NCBI RefSeq assembly: GCF_014633365.1
Contig: NC_068343.1
Coordinates: forward strand, 29,171,307 to 29,235,306
DNA length: 64,000 bases
Direction of reading: 5' to 3'
DNA from: Diospyros lotus
Lineage: Eukaryota; Streptophyta; Magnoliopsida; Ericales; Ebenaceae
Shown here: positions 1 to 9,516 of the stretch, piece by piece
Layout of the letters: every line of letters begins with the position of its first letter
How positions within the stretch are numbered: position 1 is the first letter of the stretch
Translations under genes and position numbers: made by a program
Notes under the pieces: model-generated
The model's input: only the letters and a program-made list of their open reading frames with translations
What the model was told of the DNA's origin: nothing
Databases searched by the model: none

Positions 1-745
1 TGGAAATGAGTAGCTAAATCTAATCTTGGGTTAAGGCAAGGACAGTGTCCAACGCCAATGATTCCCAAAGAAAGCTGCGCTTTAAATAAGTAACATTAAT
101 TTAAATTTCAGTATGAGTGTATCTTAATTATTGAGAAATCACTAGGTTTGGATGGGAGCGTAAACCTAACTTAGAGCTTTCATGCCATGTATGAGAGTTA
201 CTAGAACTGGAAACGCTATCATACCCAAACCCGGATGATTAATTTAGTTGTTTTGTGTATTAATTGCAATTGGATTTATGGTGGTTGCTTAAATTAGAAT
301 CCCGCATATCATGTATGGGGATTGCTTAACCTAGAACCATCATTATCTCTAATTGCATTTAATAACAAACCCTCATATCTGAAATTAAATTAATGTTGCT
401 AATCTTTTATGATAAAATTTGGGAATCAACGGGTTGGCACTGAAATTGTCTTAACTCAAGTACTATCCAATTTTATATTCTCACTTAAAGTATTTATTTC
501 AATTACTGCCTTAATTTATTTCCTAGTATCTGTTGTTTGAAAAATCATAAAAAATCTTGTTGCCAATTTGTCCAAATGCGTGTGTGCTTGTGTGACATTC
601 TTTTTATTTTGCCATAAATAAATCTCTCAGTGGACGACCTGGACTCATTCAGAAAATATAAATTTAAGTTTGGACTACAACTGCACTCGTACACTGACGA
701 GTATAAACCTCTCACCTAAATAAAGAAAAAAAATATAAAATTTTT
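1..745 (+). repeat. 3' part of a Tat/Athila-like LTR (left edge outside window)
   Basis: Nucleotide pattern matches 46085-46745 in the same order: the block 'gacagtgtccaa..gcc', the repeated 'catgccatgtatg..ga' blocks, 'gacctggac', and 'ctcgtacactg.cgagtataaa'. The other copy lies inside a solo LTR with a TSD, so this stretch is read as the downstream part of a related LTR. No coding sequence was seen. The right boundary is estimated from where similarity stops. Confidence 0.65.
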
Positions 746-1689
746 ATTGTGTTTTGTTTTGTGTTTTAATTGCAGGGTGGGAGTGCAGCCAGAGTCTACC
801 GGTGGAGATCGGCGTCGGGTAGCTTTAGTCCTCGATGTTCTGACCGGGGTCGTAAATGATCTCCTGCAGGCATCTTCGGTATTACTCAGGATTGGCCTTC
901 TGTGTGTTCAGGATATATTTGCACTCACAAGAACGAGTTAGAAGGCACGCGGGGATTCCTCGCTCGCGTATGCCCTCTGATGCTTAAATCAGTACTTATT
1001 GAAGAAAAGAGTAATAAACAAATAAAACTTGCTATTATTGAATATGTAGCAGTGATACCTTCCTCGTCGAGAGAGGGTCAGTCCCGATATTGTCACAAGA
1101 TGCCGGGGATAGGCATGTACATCAATAGCACTTGGATGGGCTTGAGAAGAATCCCCCCGGAGGCCGGACAACCTATAGGGTCCTTCAGAAGGAGGTGAGT
1201 CTCATGGCGTGCTGCCGAAACAGGGTCTTGGCCCCTAAGGGACCAGCCCAGGCGCAGCTCCGGGCATGGTGGGAGATATCTTGGGGTGATCCTTACTTGA
1301 TCATTGTTCCTTTAAGGATATATTGTATTATATGGACATAAACATATCATATTATATTCGATAGGCAAGCCAATGTGAGATAATATGAGCATCATATATA
1401 TATATATATATGATCTAACATCATATACATTGTCTCGTGGCCATGCCCCTGGCTAAAGCCGCGTGCCCACCTAACATATATACACGTACTTTACACATTA
1501 ACATATTATATAAGCCAATTATATGAGCTTATCCCTATCCGTAAAGCCACATCTCTGGCCCTCACGTGTGCATATGAACACACATATTATATATACATAT
1601 ATATATTGATTGGCTGCTAACACCCACAAACGCTCCTGTTGCACATACATATACATTTATACATACACTATATTTGCAAGGGAAGAAAC
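746..1689. other. unassigned, probably transposon-derived spacer
   Basis: No convincing gene. The reverse strand of about 940-1000 carries the 'ttaagcatc.gag' signature that also appears in the LTR-like copies at 2490-3010 and 5481-6065 as 'gcgtcggag', so part of this is probably an old LTR. 1395-1420 and 1575-1610 are (TA)n-rich. The short open frames here have no recognisable domain. Confidence 0.3.
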
Positions 1690-2110
1690 AGAGGGAGCGA
1701 GAGAGAGAAGGCTCTAGGGAAGAAAGCTTCTCGAGAGGAGCCATCATCGCCGCATGTTGACCTTGCCTCATCGAGAGAAGCTTCAGCCGAGAGGAAAACA
1801 ACCATCCCCGAGAGAGCTCTCGGGAAGACAACCACCGAGAGAAAGACTTGGGTTACCTGAGAGATTCCCGCTGAGAGGGAGCTGCTGCAATTGATGCCTT
1901 CGAGAGCTTTCTACTCTCTCACCGATAAAGAGCTTGATCATGCCGAGAGAGCTGCTACCGCCATTGATGCTTTTGGGAGCTAGTTGCTCCTTCTCCGAGA
2001 GAAAACAAAATTTCTCGGAGAGAGCTTTATCCTGCCGAGAGAGGAGAGGCATCATCGAGAGGATGAAAAACCTCTCGGAGAGAGAGTTTGATAGAGAGCG
2101 GGCGAGCTAG
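1690..2110. repeat. irregular cluster of CCGAGAG/CTCTCGG motifs
   Basis: About 13 copies of 'cgagag', often as ccgagaga, with several reverse-complement ctctcgg copies, occur in some 420 bp at irregular spacing. Some are paired as small palindromes, such as 'gagagctctcgg' near 1815 and 'ctcggagagag' near 2013 and 2075. It is not a simple tandem repeat, because the sequence between motifs differs. Open frames on both strands cross it, but none has a recognisable domain. Confidence 0.55.
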
Positions 2111-2489
2111 AGCAAGCAGGAAGCAGAGAAGGCCATGAATAGTGGCCTTCTCCTCCTTTATACATCCTTGAACTTTCCTTTTATTACACATTCACCCCTC
2201 CCCTAAGTTTGGCTTAATTACACTTTGGCTCTTTAAAATCTATATTGCTCATTTGAACTTCGATTTAGATAATTTCTTCGCCGTTCGACCACAGATTTTT
2301 CTAGGGATTGAAACTCGGGCTTGGAACCACTTTTATGATTCGCCCGCCTTAGGCTTAATGACCAAAATACCCATAAGTGGACGCTCAAGAATTCTATGGC
2401 ACAACAAAACTCACACAGCCCAAGTTTATAGCCTCATGCCTAAGCAATTCCCTCACCGTCTAGTACAAGAAATGCCAAACTAAATTTAC
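2111..2489. other. spacer without recognisable gene
   Basis: AT-rich, pyrimidine-rich stretch. One 76-residue frame (2253-2483) has no similarity I recognise. Confidence 0.3.
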
Positions 2490-3010
2490 ATGCAAATCAT
2501 ATTAAACCTGGACCGTCTGAGCCCAATCTCTGCCCTCTCCTTAGGCCCAATCTCGACCCTCTCCTTAGGCCCAATCTCGACCCAAACTGGTCTTCCTTTT
2601 GGACCCAGCCTTGGCCTAGCGCCAGTCTGCCATGGCATCATTACGACTCTCACTGGATATTCGCGCAATCGTCTCAGATCCCATCCTCATTAATGGCGGA
2701 TCTCATCCATATTAATGAGAGTCCCGTCGCCACTATACTACCACCTGGGAGCCTCCACCAGCACCAGATAGCCAGTCTAATCACCTGCAAATGCACGTCT
2801 CATGCATGCAGGAAGACATCTCCTCCTTCTATATTAGTTAGCTTTTTTCAGAGTCAAGATATGTTCTTACCTCTGACATACTGATACATTGCCTCATCTT
2901 ACTTTCTTACTCACTCGATCGTCGAAGTGTTTGCAGGTGCCAGCCGCCCCTTGGATGGATCCATCACCGGAGCCCGCGCCCCGCCTCCGATCGTCTCCCT
3001 TTTAGTTAGG
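2490..3010 (+). repeat. LTR-like copy, plus orientation
   Basis: Aligns by eye over some 450 bp with the reverse complement of 5481-6065. Shared blocks include 'tctcatccatattaat', 'agagtcaagatatg', 'gcgtcggag/cgtcgaag', 'tgcaggtgccagcc' and 'aatcgtctc/gatcgtctc'. It holds a short tandem repeat, 'ctctccttaggcccaatctc', at 2535-2580. The promoter-like 'ctatatta' and the 'tgcaggtgcc' block are typical of the R/U5 part of plant LTRs. A solo or truncated LTR is likely. No clean TSD was found. Confidence 0.5.
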
Positions 3011-4472
3011 AAGGAACAAAACCTTACCGCGTATTAATTACTTGCTTCGTGTTGGTTCTGTGTCCCAATTCTTTATACAATTATAAAATAAAATAATATA
3101 GTTAAGCGCACGGTTAATTTTGATTATCACAATTACATTACTAAATAATATAACTAAACACGTAATTAACTTTAATTAACACTATTAAATAAATTCAAAA
3201 TATTTTCATACCTCGCATATACACACAGACAGAGTTCCAACTCATCCAAATTTACAGCATGTTACGGCAATGAAAACACCGCTATTTATAGCCAACTGCT
3301 TGGGTGAACGAGGCGCAAGGTCTCTGGGGTCAAAAGAAACCTCCCCAGAGGCTGCCACGTGGCAGTATAAGAAAAAGGGAGGGTGGTTGGTGGGGGCACA
3401 CGGTTGGCGCGCATGGGCACTGCCTGACACCTTGAAAAGACGTTGTTTGGTGCCCTAGCTAGTTAGAAAAAATTCCAACCATTTCTGGTCACCCGTAGGT
3501 TTGATCCCGCCCACCCCAGTGGCCTTCCTCACGAGCGATTAAACCACTCTCACCTTCCCTTGCCCAACATACATTAAATATAACATTCTTTATTAAATTT
3601 TTTTTCAATCCATAAACATTCAATAAATCATAATTAAATCCCCATAACCACAATTCTCTAATAAATCACAAATAATTCATCTCAACCTCACAATTAACTG
3701 TTAATCATGCATAAATCATAATGAACCCAATGATTAATTATTTTTTTTAAAATCAAGGATGCTACACATATTATTATGAATATAATAATAATATTAATAT
3801 AATAATTTATAAAATACATAATAATGTATTTAAGCTCATAACACTGCAATAATAATAATATCATGGCATTGCAAAGGTAAAATCATACCAGCGCAAAGTA
3901 TAATTCGGTAGCACCGAAAGGGTAATCACGTGGCATTGAAATGTATGTTATAATAATGTATTTTACAAATTAGTATTAATTTAAACATAATGAAACTTGT
4001 GGGATTTACTAATTCAAAGAAGTTGATGATTTTATAAAGATTCCATTATGATCCGAATAATATTAAAATGTATCACAAAAATAAACCCAAGATTAAAATA
4101 GGAGTAAAGTAAGTCAAAAATAAACCCAAGAATGAAATTCGTCTGGGACGTTTAAAATATTTCATGCCCGGCCCGGGAAAGCTTGATTAGGTGGGCATAA
4201 GTTGTCATCCCTGATTGCAACAAGAAAGAACCACATAGGCTTGAATAGGTGGTGGTGACAAACTCCCTATGCTAAGGATGAAGTTATGAGTTTAAATCTT
4301 CTAATTAATATCTCTTAGTAGCCAATTATCACTTCATAAAGAAATTTAACTTTTATTGTAATTAAGAGGGGTGCAGATCTTGCTGTAAAAGGAAAAAAAA
4401 AAATCAATAAAGTGATATACCGAAACACAGCTCAAGAGAATTTTACTAACGAGCAGAATCATGTTGCCGTAA
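3011..4472. other. AT-rich intergenic stretch
   Basis: No gene seen. 3720-3900 is very AT-rich with (aat)n runs. 3270-3470 is more GC-rich with a possible TATA sequence 'ctatttatag', but no LTR partner was found in the window. 4200-4400 weakly resembles a decayed SINE (see rejected list). Confidence 0.3.
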
Positions 4473-4764
4473 CCCTCTCCCTTTTCTTTTCTGTTAAATT
4501 ATTATGTCTGTTTTTGATGCACTAAGCGTAGTTAAAAATTAGTAGAGTATTCAAAAATAAAATAAGCATATTGCACTGGGTTAAAAATCATCTTTTAAAT
4601 GGTTACAGTTCAAAATTTCACATTAACTGTTCCAAATTCTGAACTGTTTATGTTAATTACACTCAGTGTACCTGCTAATTTTATTTTTAGATACTCTAAT
4701 AAATTTTAATTATTACGTTTAGTGCATCAAAATCAGACAGAATTTAACAGAAAAAAAAAGAGGG
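4473..4764. mobile_element. palindromic MITE with about 100-bp terminal inverted repeats
   Basis: The left arm starting 'ccctctccctttt', then 'tctgttaaatt', 'tttgatgcactaa.cgta' and 'gagtat.caaaaataaaat', returns as its reverse complement on the right arm, ending 'aatttaacagaaaa..agaggg'. The central part is a second, tighter palindrome (acagttcaaaattt .. aaattctgaactgt, about 4606-4650). No protein is encoded. Ends and size fit a non-autonomous DNA transposon; no TSD long enough to assign a superfamily was recognised. Confidence 0.7.
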
Positions 4765-4789
4765 TGCACAAAATCGTATTTTTGTGCAC
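4764..4789. repeat. short hairpin next to the MITE
   Basis: The inverted arms 'gtgcacaaaa' and 'tttttgtgcac' enclose a few bases and abut the right edge of the MITE. It could be part of the element or a terminator-like hairpin by chance. Confidence 0.45.
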
Positions 4790-4932
4790 TTAAGCGCGGG
4801 CCGCTACAATAGGAAATCCCCGCTCTGTTTTTCTTCTCTTTTACTAAAGGAAATCCCCCAACTATCCTTCACAATGTCTTGCCCACAGCGACACAGGAAG
4901 ACATGAAAAGACTATGGGAGCTGGTCACATGC

Positions 4933-5480
4933 CTACGGGGAGCGAAAAAGGCGCATTCGCTCGTAGTCAAACTGCACCCCCAAGCCTAAATGAGCCATCA
5001 ACAGCCACACCACAGTGATGAGTTGCCCACCTTCACAAAGTTGTGCAGCATGACTGATGGGTATGCAATGACAAGCTGCAAAAGACATCAACTCAACCCA
5101 CACTTTCCTTATTATATTCCATTTGTCCTTTCCCTGTTTCCGTTCCAAATTATTTTCTAGCACATAGGCCAGTAACGTTCCCTCAAGCAATGGTGATTTG
5201 CTACTGAAGTCCGCGCCCAATAGTCCAAGATCATCTCCACCAGCGGCAAGGATGGACTTGCAGGCTTCTATGTGTTCAAAATCTAATCCTTGTTTCATGA
5301 AGCAACAAAAACATTTATCCACACAAGGGATACAAGAGGAGGATTTCTTTTTTCTCTTTTGCTTACTCGGAAGGGCTTCCTTGGCTTCCGCACAGGCATT
5401 CCTGAATCTTTTTTGCAAGATGCTGCTGCAGGCATCAAATTTGGCTGCATAATCAGGAGATAAAACATGTAATTTGTTTC
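4933..5480 (-). pseudogene. DUF594/DUF4220 family C-terminal fragment, frameshifted
   Basis: The reverse strand encodes the C-terminal block of the plant DUF4220-DUF594 family of unknown function: 'NYMFYLLIMQPNLMPAA', then (in another frame) 'QKRFRNACAEAK', the K/S-rich linker, 'KWNIIRKVWVELMSFAA', 'HAAQLCEGGQLITVVWLLMA', and a stop near 4933. Family members usually have about 600-750 residues with N-terminal membrane helices; only the last ~180 residues are here. The frame changes at about 5410-5420, next to an A6 run. The upstream side joins the inverted LTR-like sequence at about 5480, in the middle of the conserved 'YMLYLL' block. Family members usually have one uninterrupted coding exon, so this looks like a broken copy. 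Confidence 0.75.
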
Positions 5481-6065
5481 TTCCTGACCAAAGAGACGAT
5501 TAGAGGCGGGCCTACAACGGCAAGGGGTGAGTTTCGACGATCGGTTCGTCGAGGGGTGGCTGGCACCTGCAATCACTCCGACGCTCCAATGAGTGAAATA
5601 GTAAAATGATAGAGTATCAATAGGTTAGAAAAAATACATATCTTGACTCTAAAAAGATCTAATTTATATAGGAGAATGAGAGATTCTCCTGTATGCATGT
5701 GTTGCACGTTTGCAAGCGATAAGATTGGATATCCGGTATCGTCGGGACTCCCTAAAGGTGACACGGTGTCAACGAGACCTTTATTAATATGGATGAGATT
5801 TAACATTAATAAAGATGAAATCTTGAGCAGGGACGGAAATATCTAATATGTGGCTGTGATAATGTTGCTGTAATCTGGCGCAGAGTCAGAATCAAGCCGC
5901 GGACCTAGGGTCGCGATCGAGGCGAGGACCAAGATCGGCCCAAGGGCTAAGGGCCGAGATTGGGTCGAGGGACGAGACTAGGCCATGAACCATAGGTTAG
6001 ATTGGACAGAGGGATGATACTAGGTCATGGGCCGTAGTTTAGCTTTTTTTCTAATTAAGTGCCCC
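5481..6065 (-). repeat. LTR-like copy, minus orientation
   Basis: Reverse-complement partner of 2490-3010. On the minus strand it has 'ctcctatataaattag' (TATA-like, about 5655-5675), then 'gagtcaagatatg', 'gagcgtcggagtg' and 'tgcaggtgccagcc', the usual order of an LTR promoter and downstream region. It is joined directly to the DUF594 fragment at about 5480, so this LTR probably interrupts that gene. Confidence 0.5.
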
Positions 6066-6541
6066 AACTTAATTTCCATGCAATTAAGTGTAAATAGTTC
6101 TAATTAATTGTATTTTCCTGCAATATCTTACAGGAAAATTGATATGAACTGCTATTTTACATGAAATTCTGCATTAGTAATTATATTGGATTGTCAATTA
6201 TCAAATCAACTATTCATATCTAACAAAAGTATTTATTTAGAGAGTAATAAAAGTTACAACCTTTAAGTTAATTTTTATCTTTTTCTTGACATGGATAGTT
6301 TTAGAAGACATGAATGGTTAACTTAATTAGTGAAATTTTCAAGTAAACTGAGGATCAAGGTGTGCTTATTATTTAATGGCAAAACGAACTTACAAATTTT
6401 TTTGTTCCATTTAGACACTTGATTGTACAAAAAATAATCTTGTACATTTTCACCCTCGATCTGTTTGCCTCTTTTTCCTTTTGTGAATACATTAGCATCT
6501 TAATTTTTCTTGAGATCAGTTTGTTGCATGAAAATATTGGT
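6066..6541. other. host sequence left of the LINE insertion
   Basis: AT-rich, no gene seen. It continues across the LINE insertion into 18338-18565, as shown by the LINE TSD. It may be intron or 5' flank of the host gene whose exons lie at 20396-29855, but this is inference. Confidence 0.35.
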
Positions 6542-6558
6542 AATACATAGGAATGATA

Positions 6559-7219
6559 TGTACTTCCACTAGCCAGGTTTCTTCTCTCTTCTTGCCTCTA
6601 ATTGGGTGTAAATTGGGGGAATGGTTCCCATATTCTCTTTCGGCAACATTCTTGTTGTGGCCAATCTCCCTGCTTGCTTATTTTCCTAGACTACATAGAA
6701 TTTGTACTCTACATTTTGCTCCTATTAATCAGTTTTTTATTGTAAAGAATGATGTTATTTCTTGGAACTTTCATGTCTTTAGAAATCTCAATGACAGGAA
6801 GATAGTGGAATTGACTTCTTTGCTTGACCTCTTGCATCCAATTTCTTTGTCTGCAAGGACGGATTGAAGAGTTTGGGCTTGAACTGATCATGCAATGCAT
6901 TCTTATCACACCTTGGTAGGCCCCATCCTAGTTAGACTTTTAGTCTAACCTGTCATATTTGGATTTTGGACAACAAGTGTTCCTCCTAAAGTTAGAGCTT
7001 TTGTTTGGTCTATAGTACTCCTACACAAAAGTGAATAGGAATTACTTGCTGTAGAAAAGAAGGCCCACAATATGTCTTATTGTTTTCCTATTGGTGTGTG
7101 ATATATTGTTGTAATAATGAGTCTCATTTCCATATTTTCCTCGATTTCAAGGGGTTCGAGTTCTTTGAAATTGTTTATTTGGTGTTTTTGTGGAGCTTAG
7201 GGTATGTCCAGATGCTTTA
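6559..7219 (+). pseudogene. LINE ORF2 C-terminal remnant, part 1
   Basis: Frames read 'YFPRLHRICTLHFAPI', 'WNFHVFRNLNDRKIVEL', 'LLDLLHPISLS' and, after frameshifts, 'KVRAFVWS'. This order is typical of the region between reverse transcriptase and the zf-RVT zinc-binding domain in plant LINE ORF2 proteins. Several frameshifts and stops interrupt it (for example after 6867), so it is not functional. It is cut at 7219 by the copia element and resumes at 18000. Confidence 0.7.
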
Positions 7220-7387
7220 TATTGAGAAGGAAAGTCAGGAAAGATTACCTTCAATTCTTATTTCATAATAATTGGCCAAAACTAGAGTTTAAATAGGTAT
7301 AACAATAAAGCTAACAAAGTAACCATCACAATAATAAACTACTACTTCTAGCTATACTAGAAATACAGAAAAATACAACATGTAATA
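7220..7387 (-). repeat. copia 3' LTR
   Basis: 168 bp, matching 17827-17994 with scattered substitutions. In plus orientation it begins 'tattgagaagg' and ends 'catgtaata'. The internal side is followed by the polypurine tract. Confidence 0.85.
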
Positions 7388-7403
7388 CTCCCCCTCAAGA
7401 TGG
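7388..7403 (-). other. copia polypurine tract
   Basis: The minus strand reads 'ccatcttgagggggag', directly upstream of the 3' LTR, as expected for second-strand priming in copia elements. Confidence 0.75.
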
Positions 7404-7419
7404 ACCATGAACATTGAGA

Positions 7420-8799
7420 ATGGCCATCTTGACTACCAATGGATATAGCTGGGAAGCTGACAATGGCTTGGTGAGTACATCTGCTAGCTAATGTTGTGAG
7501 CGGATAGGAAGTAGTTTAATGACCCCATCAGTAAGATTGTCCCGAACAAAATGGTAGTCCAACTCAATATATTTGGTGCATTCATGAAACACCAGGTTAG
7601 AAGCTAAGTGAACTGCAGCTTGGTTGTCACAAAATAGTAGAGTCGGAGCTGGAGGAGAGATTTGAAAATCAGCTAGTAATTGATTCAGCCAGAAAATCAC
7701 TAGCAGTGAATGCCAAGGCTCGGTACTCAGCTTCAACTGATGAATGAGAATCTCCAAGAAATATGCAAAACCCAATGAATGACCTCCTAGAATCCAAGCA
7801 AGCACCCCAATCAGCATCAGAAAAGGCCCAAAGCTGGAAAGATGAAGCAGCAGAAAAATACAACCCTTGGCCAGGGGCTTCCTTAAGATACTGTAATAGA
7901 TGATAAGTTGCATCAAGATGAGGTCTTCTAGGTTGAGAAACAAATTGACTTATTTATGAACGACAAAGGTAATGTATGGGCGAGAAATAGTCAAGTATAG
8001 TAACCGGCCAACAAGTTTTCTATATACAGAAGCATCTTGAAGAATTTCACCCTCAAATGAACTCAATTTTACATTAGGTATCATTGGTAAGTTATCTGGT
8101 TTACTAGATAAAAATCCTGTGTCCTTAAGTAATTACAAGGTATAATGTCTTTGAGAGAAGAATATACCTTTGGAAGACTAAGCAATTTTAAAACTAAGAA
8201 AATACCTCAAACAACCGAGATCTTTGACTTTAAACTGACTATGGAGGAAGGTTTTCAAGGAAATGATGGCTGTAAGATTAGATCCAGTGATGATTATATC
8301 ATCAACATAGACAATAAGAGCCACAAATGAAGATCCTGTACCCTTAGTAAACAAGGAATAATCAGATCTAGATTGGGAAAACCATGTTTAATGAGAGCAA
8401 CAGAAAATTTGGAGAACCATTGCCTAGAGGCCTGTTTGAGACCATATATGGACTTATGAAGTTTGCAAACCAACTTCTCCCCCTTATGAGCAGTAGGGAC
8501 TTGAGACTGATAACCAAGGGGTAATTCCATATAAACCTCTTCAAATAGATCACCATTGAGAAATGCATTGTTGAGATCTAATTGAACAAGAAACCAATTG
8601 TGAATAGCTGCTAAGGAAAGAACTACCTTGACAGTCACTAATTTAGCCACTGGTGAAAAAGTATCAATGAAATCCAACCCTTCTTGTTGTGTGTATCCCT
8701 TAACAACTAAACGTGCCTTATAACTTTCAATGGACCCATCAGCCTTGTATTTAATTTTGTAAATCCATTTGCACCCAATGGCTTGTTTATCTTAGGGAA
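7420..8799 (-). pseudogene. copia reverse transcriptase / RNase H remnant
   Basis: From high to low coordinate the minus strand shows '[18 protein letters not shown]', '[19 protein letters not shown]', '[19 protein letters not shown]', '[16 protein letters not shown]' (RVT_2 domain), then the RNase H blocks 'AFSDADWGACLDSRRS', 'SVEAEYRALAFTASDF' and 'FCDNQAAVHLASNLVFHE', and the C-terminal 'LADVLTKPLS'. The last block follows an in-frame TAG where copia proteins normally have Gln. Frame changes occur near 7680-7860 and 8300. The YVDD active-site region is degraded. Confidence 0.8.
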
Positions 8800-9516
8800 G
8801 AGTGTGTTAGATATAAGCTCTTAAGACCAGTTCTAGTGACACAATAGGGCTTAATCTTGTAATTCTTTAAACTTTATTTAATGGCAAGTTTTATGTTTAA
8901 TTTAATTTGCAATATGATTTGAATTGAACATATAAATATCCTTTAATATAATAAGGAGTGGATACTATTCTTAATTGTTAAGAATAATCGAGACGGATAA
9001 TCCACAATACGTTATACTATAAATATGTTCCTGGCCATAGAGTTTCTAACTTGGATAATTAGTAACTCGCTAAGGCTGGCACATCGTCTTCCTCCTTGTT
9101 CGGTATAAGATACCGAAAGATAAGATTGGTGGGTCTCATACCACTCTGTATAAGATACAGAAGGAAGACGAGTGGGTGCTCGTTATAGGAACGAGTTCAC
9201 TGAACGGGACTATTAATATTGAATCACATGGGTTTTATCTCACGGGTCAATGATTCAATATTAACTACGGATTTGCATTAATCCTTAGACCTGAGATGAC
9301 ATGGATATCTGTGTGTTAGTGGATTAGGATATTAACGATATTATATGGTTGTCCTAATCAGGGATAGTTATACGTATCTTTGTGCCTAGTTCAGTGACAC
9401 ACGAGGTATGTGTGCATCAGACATGGAATCTATCATCTCGAGATATACGATGAGGATATCCTATGCGATCCAGTGGTCACTTGACGATAAATCCTTAGCC
9501 GAGGTAATATGATGAC

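Noticed and set aside
3240..3470. Possible LTR promoter region ('ctatttatag', GC-rich downstream)
   Set aside because: No matching copy, terminal motif or TSD in the window.
4200..4400. SINE-like stretch with weak A/B boxes ('ggcttgaataggtgg', 'gagtttaaatc') and an A-run at 4391-4403
   Set aside because: Boxes are too degenerate and no TSD or second copy was found.
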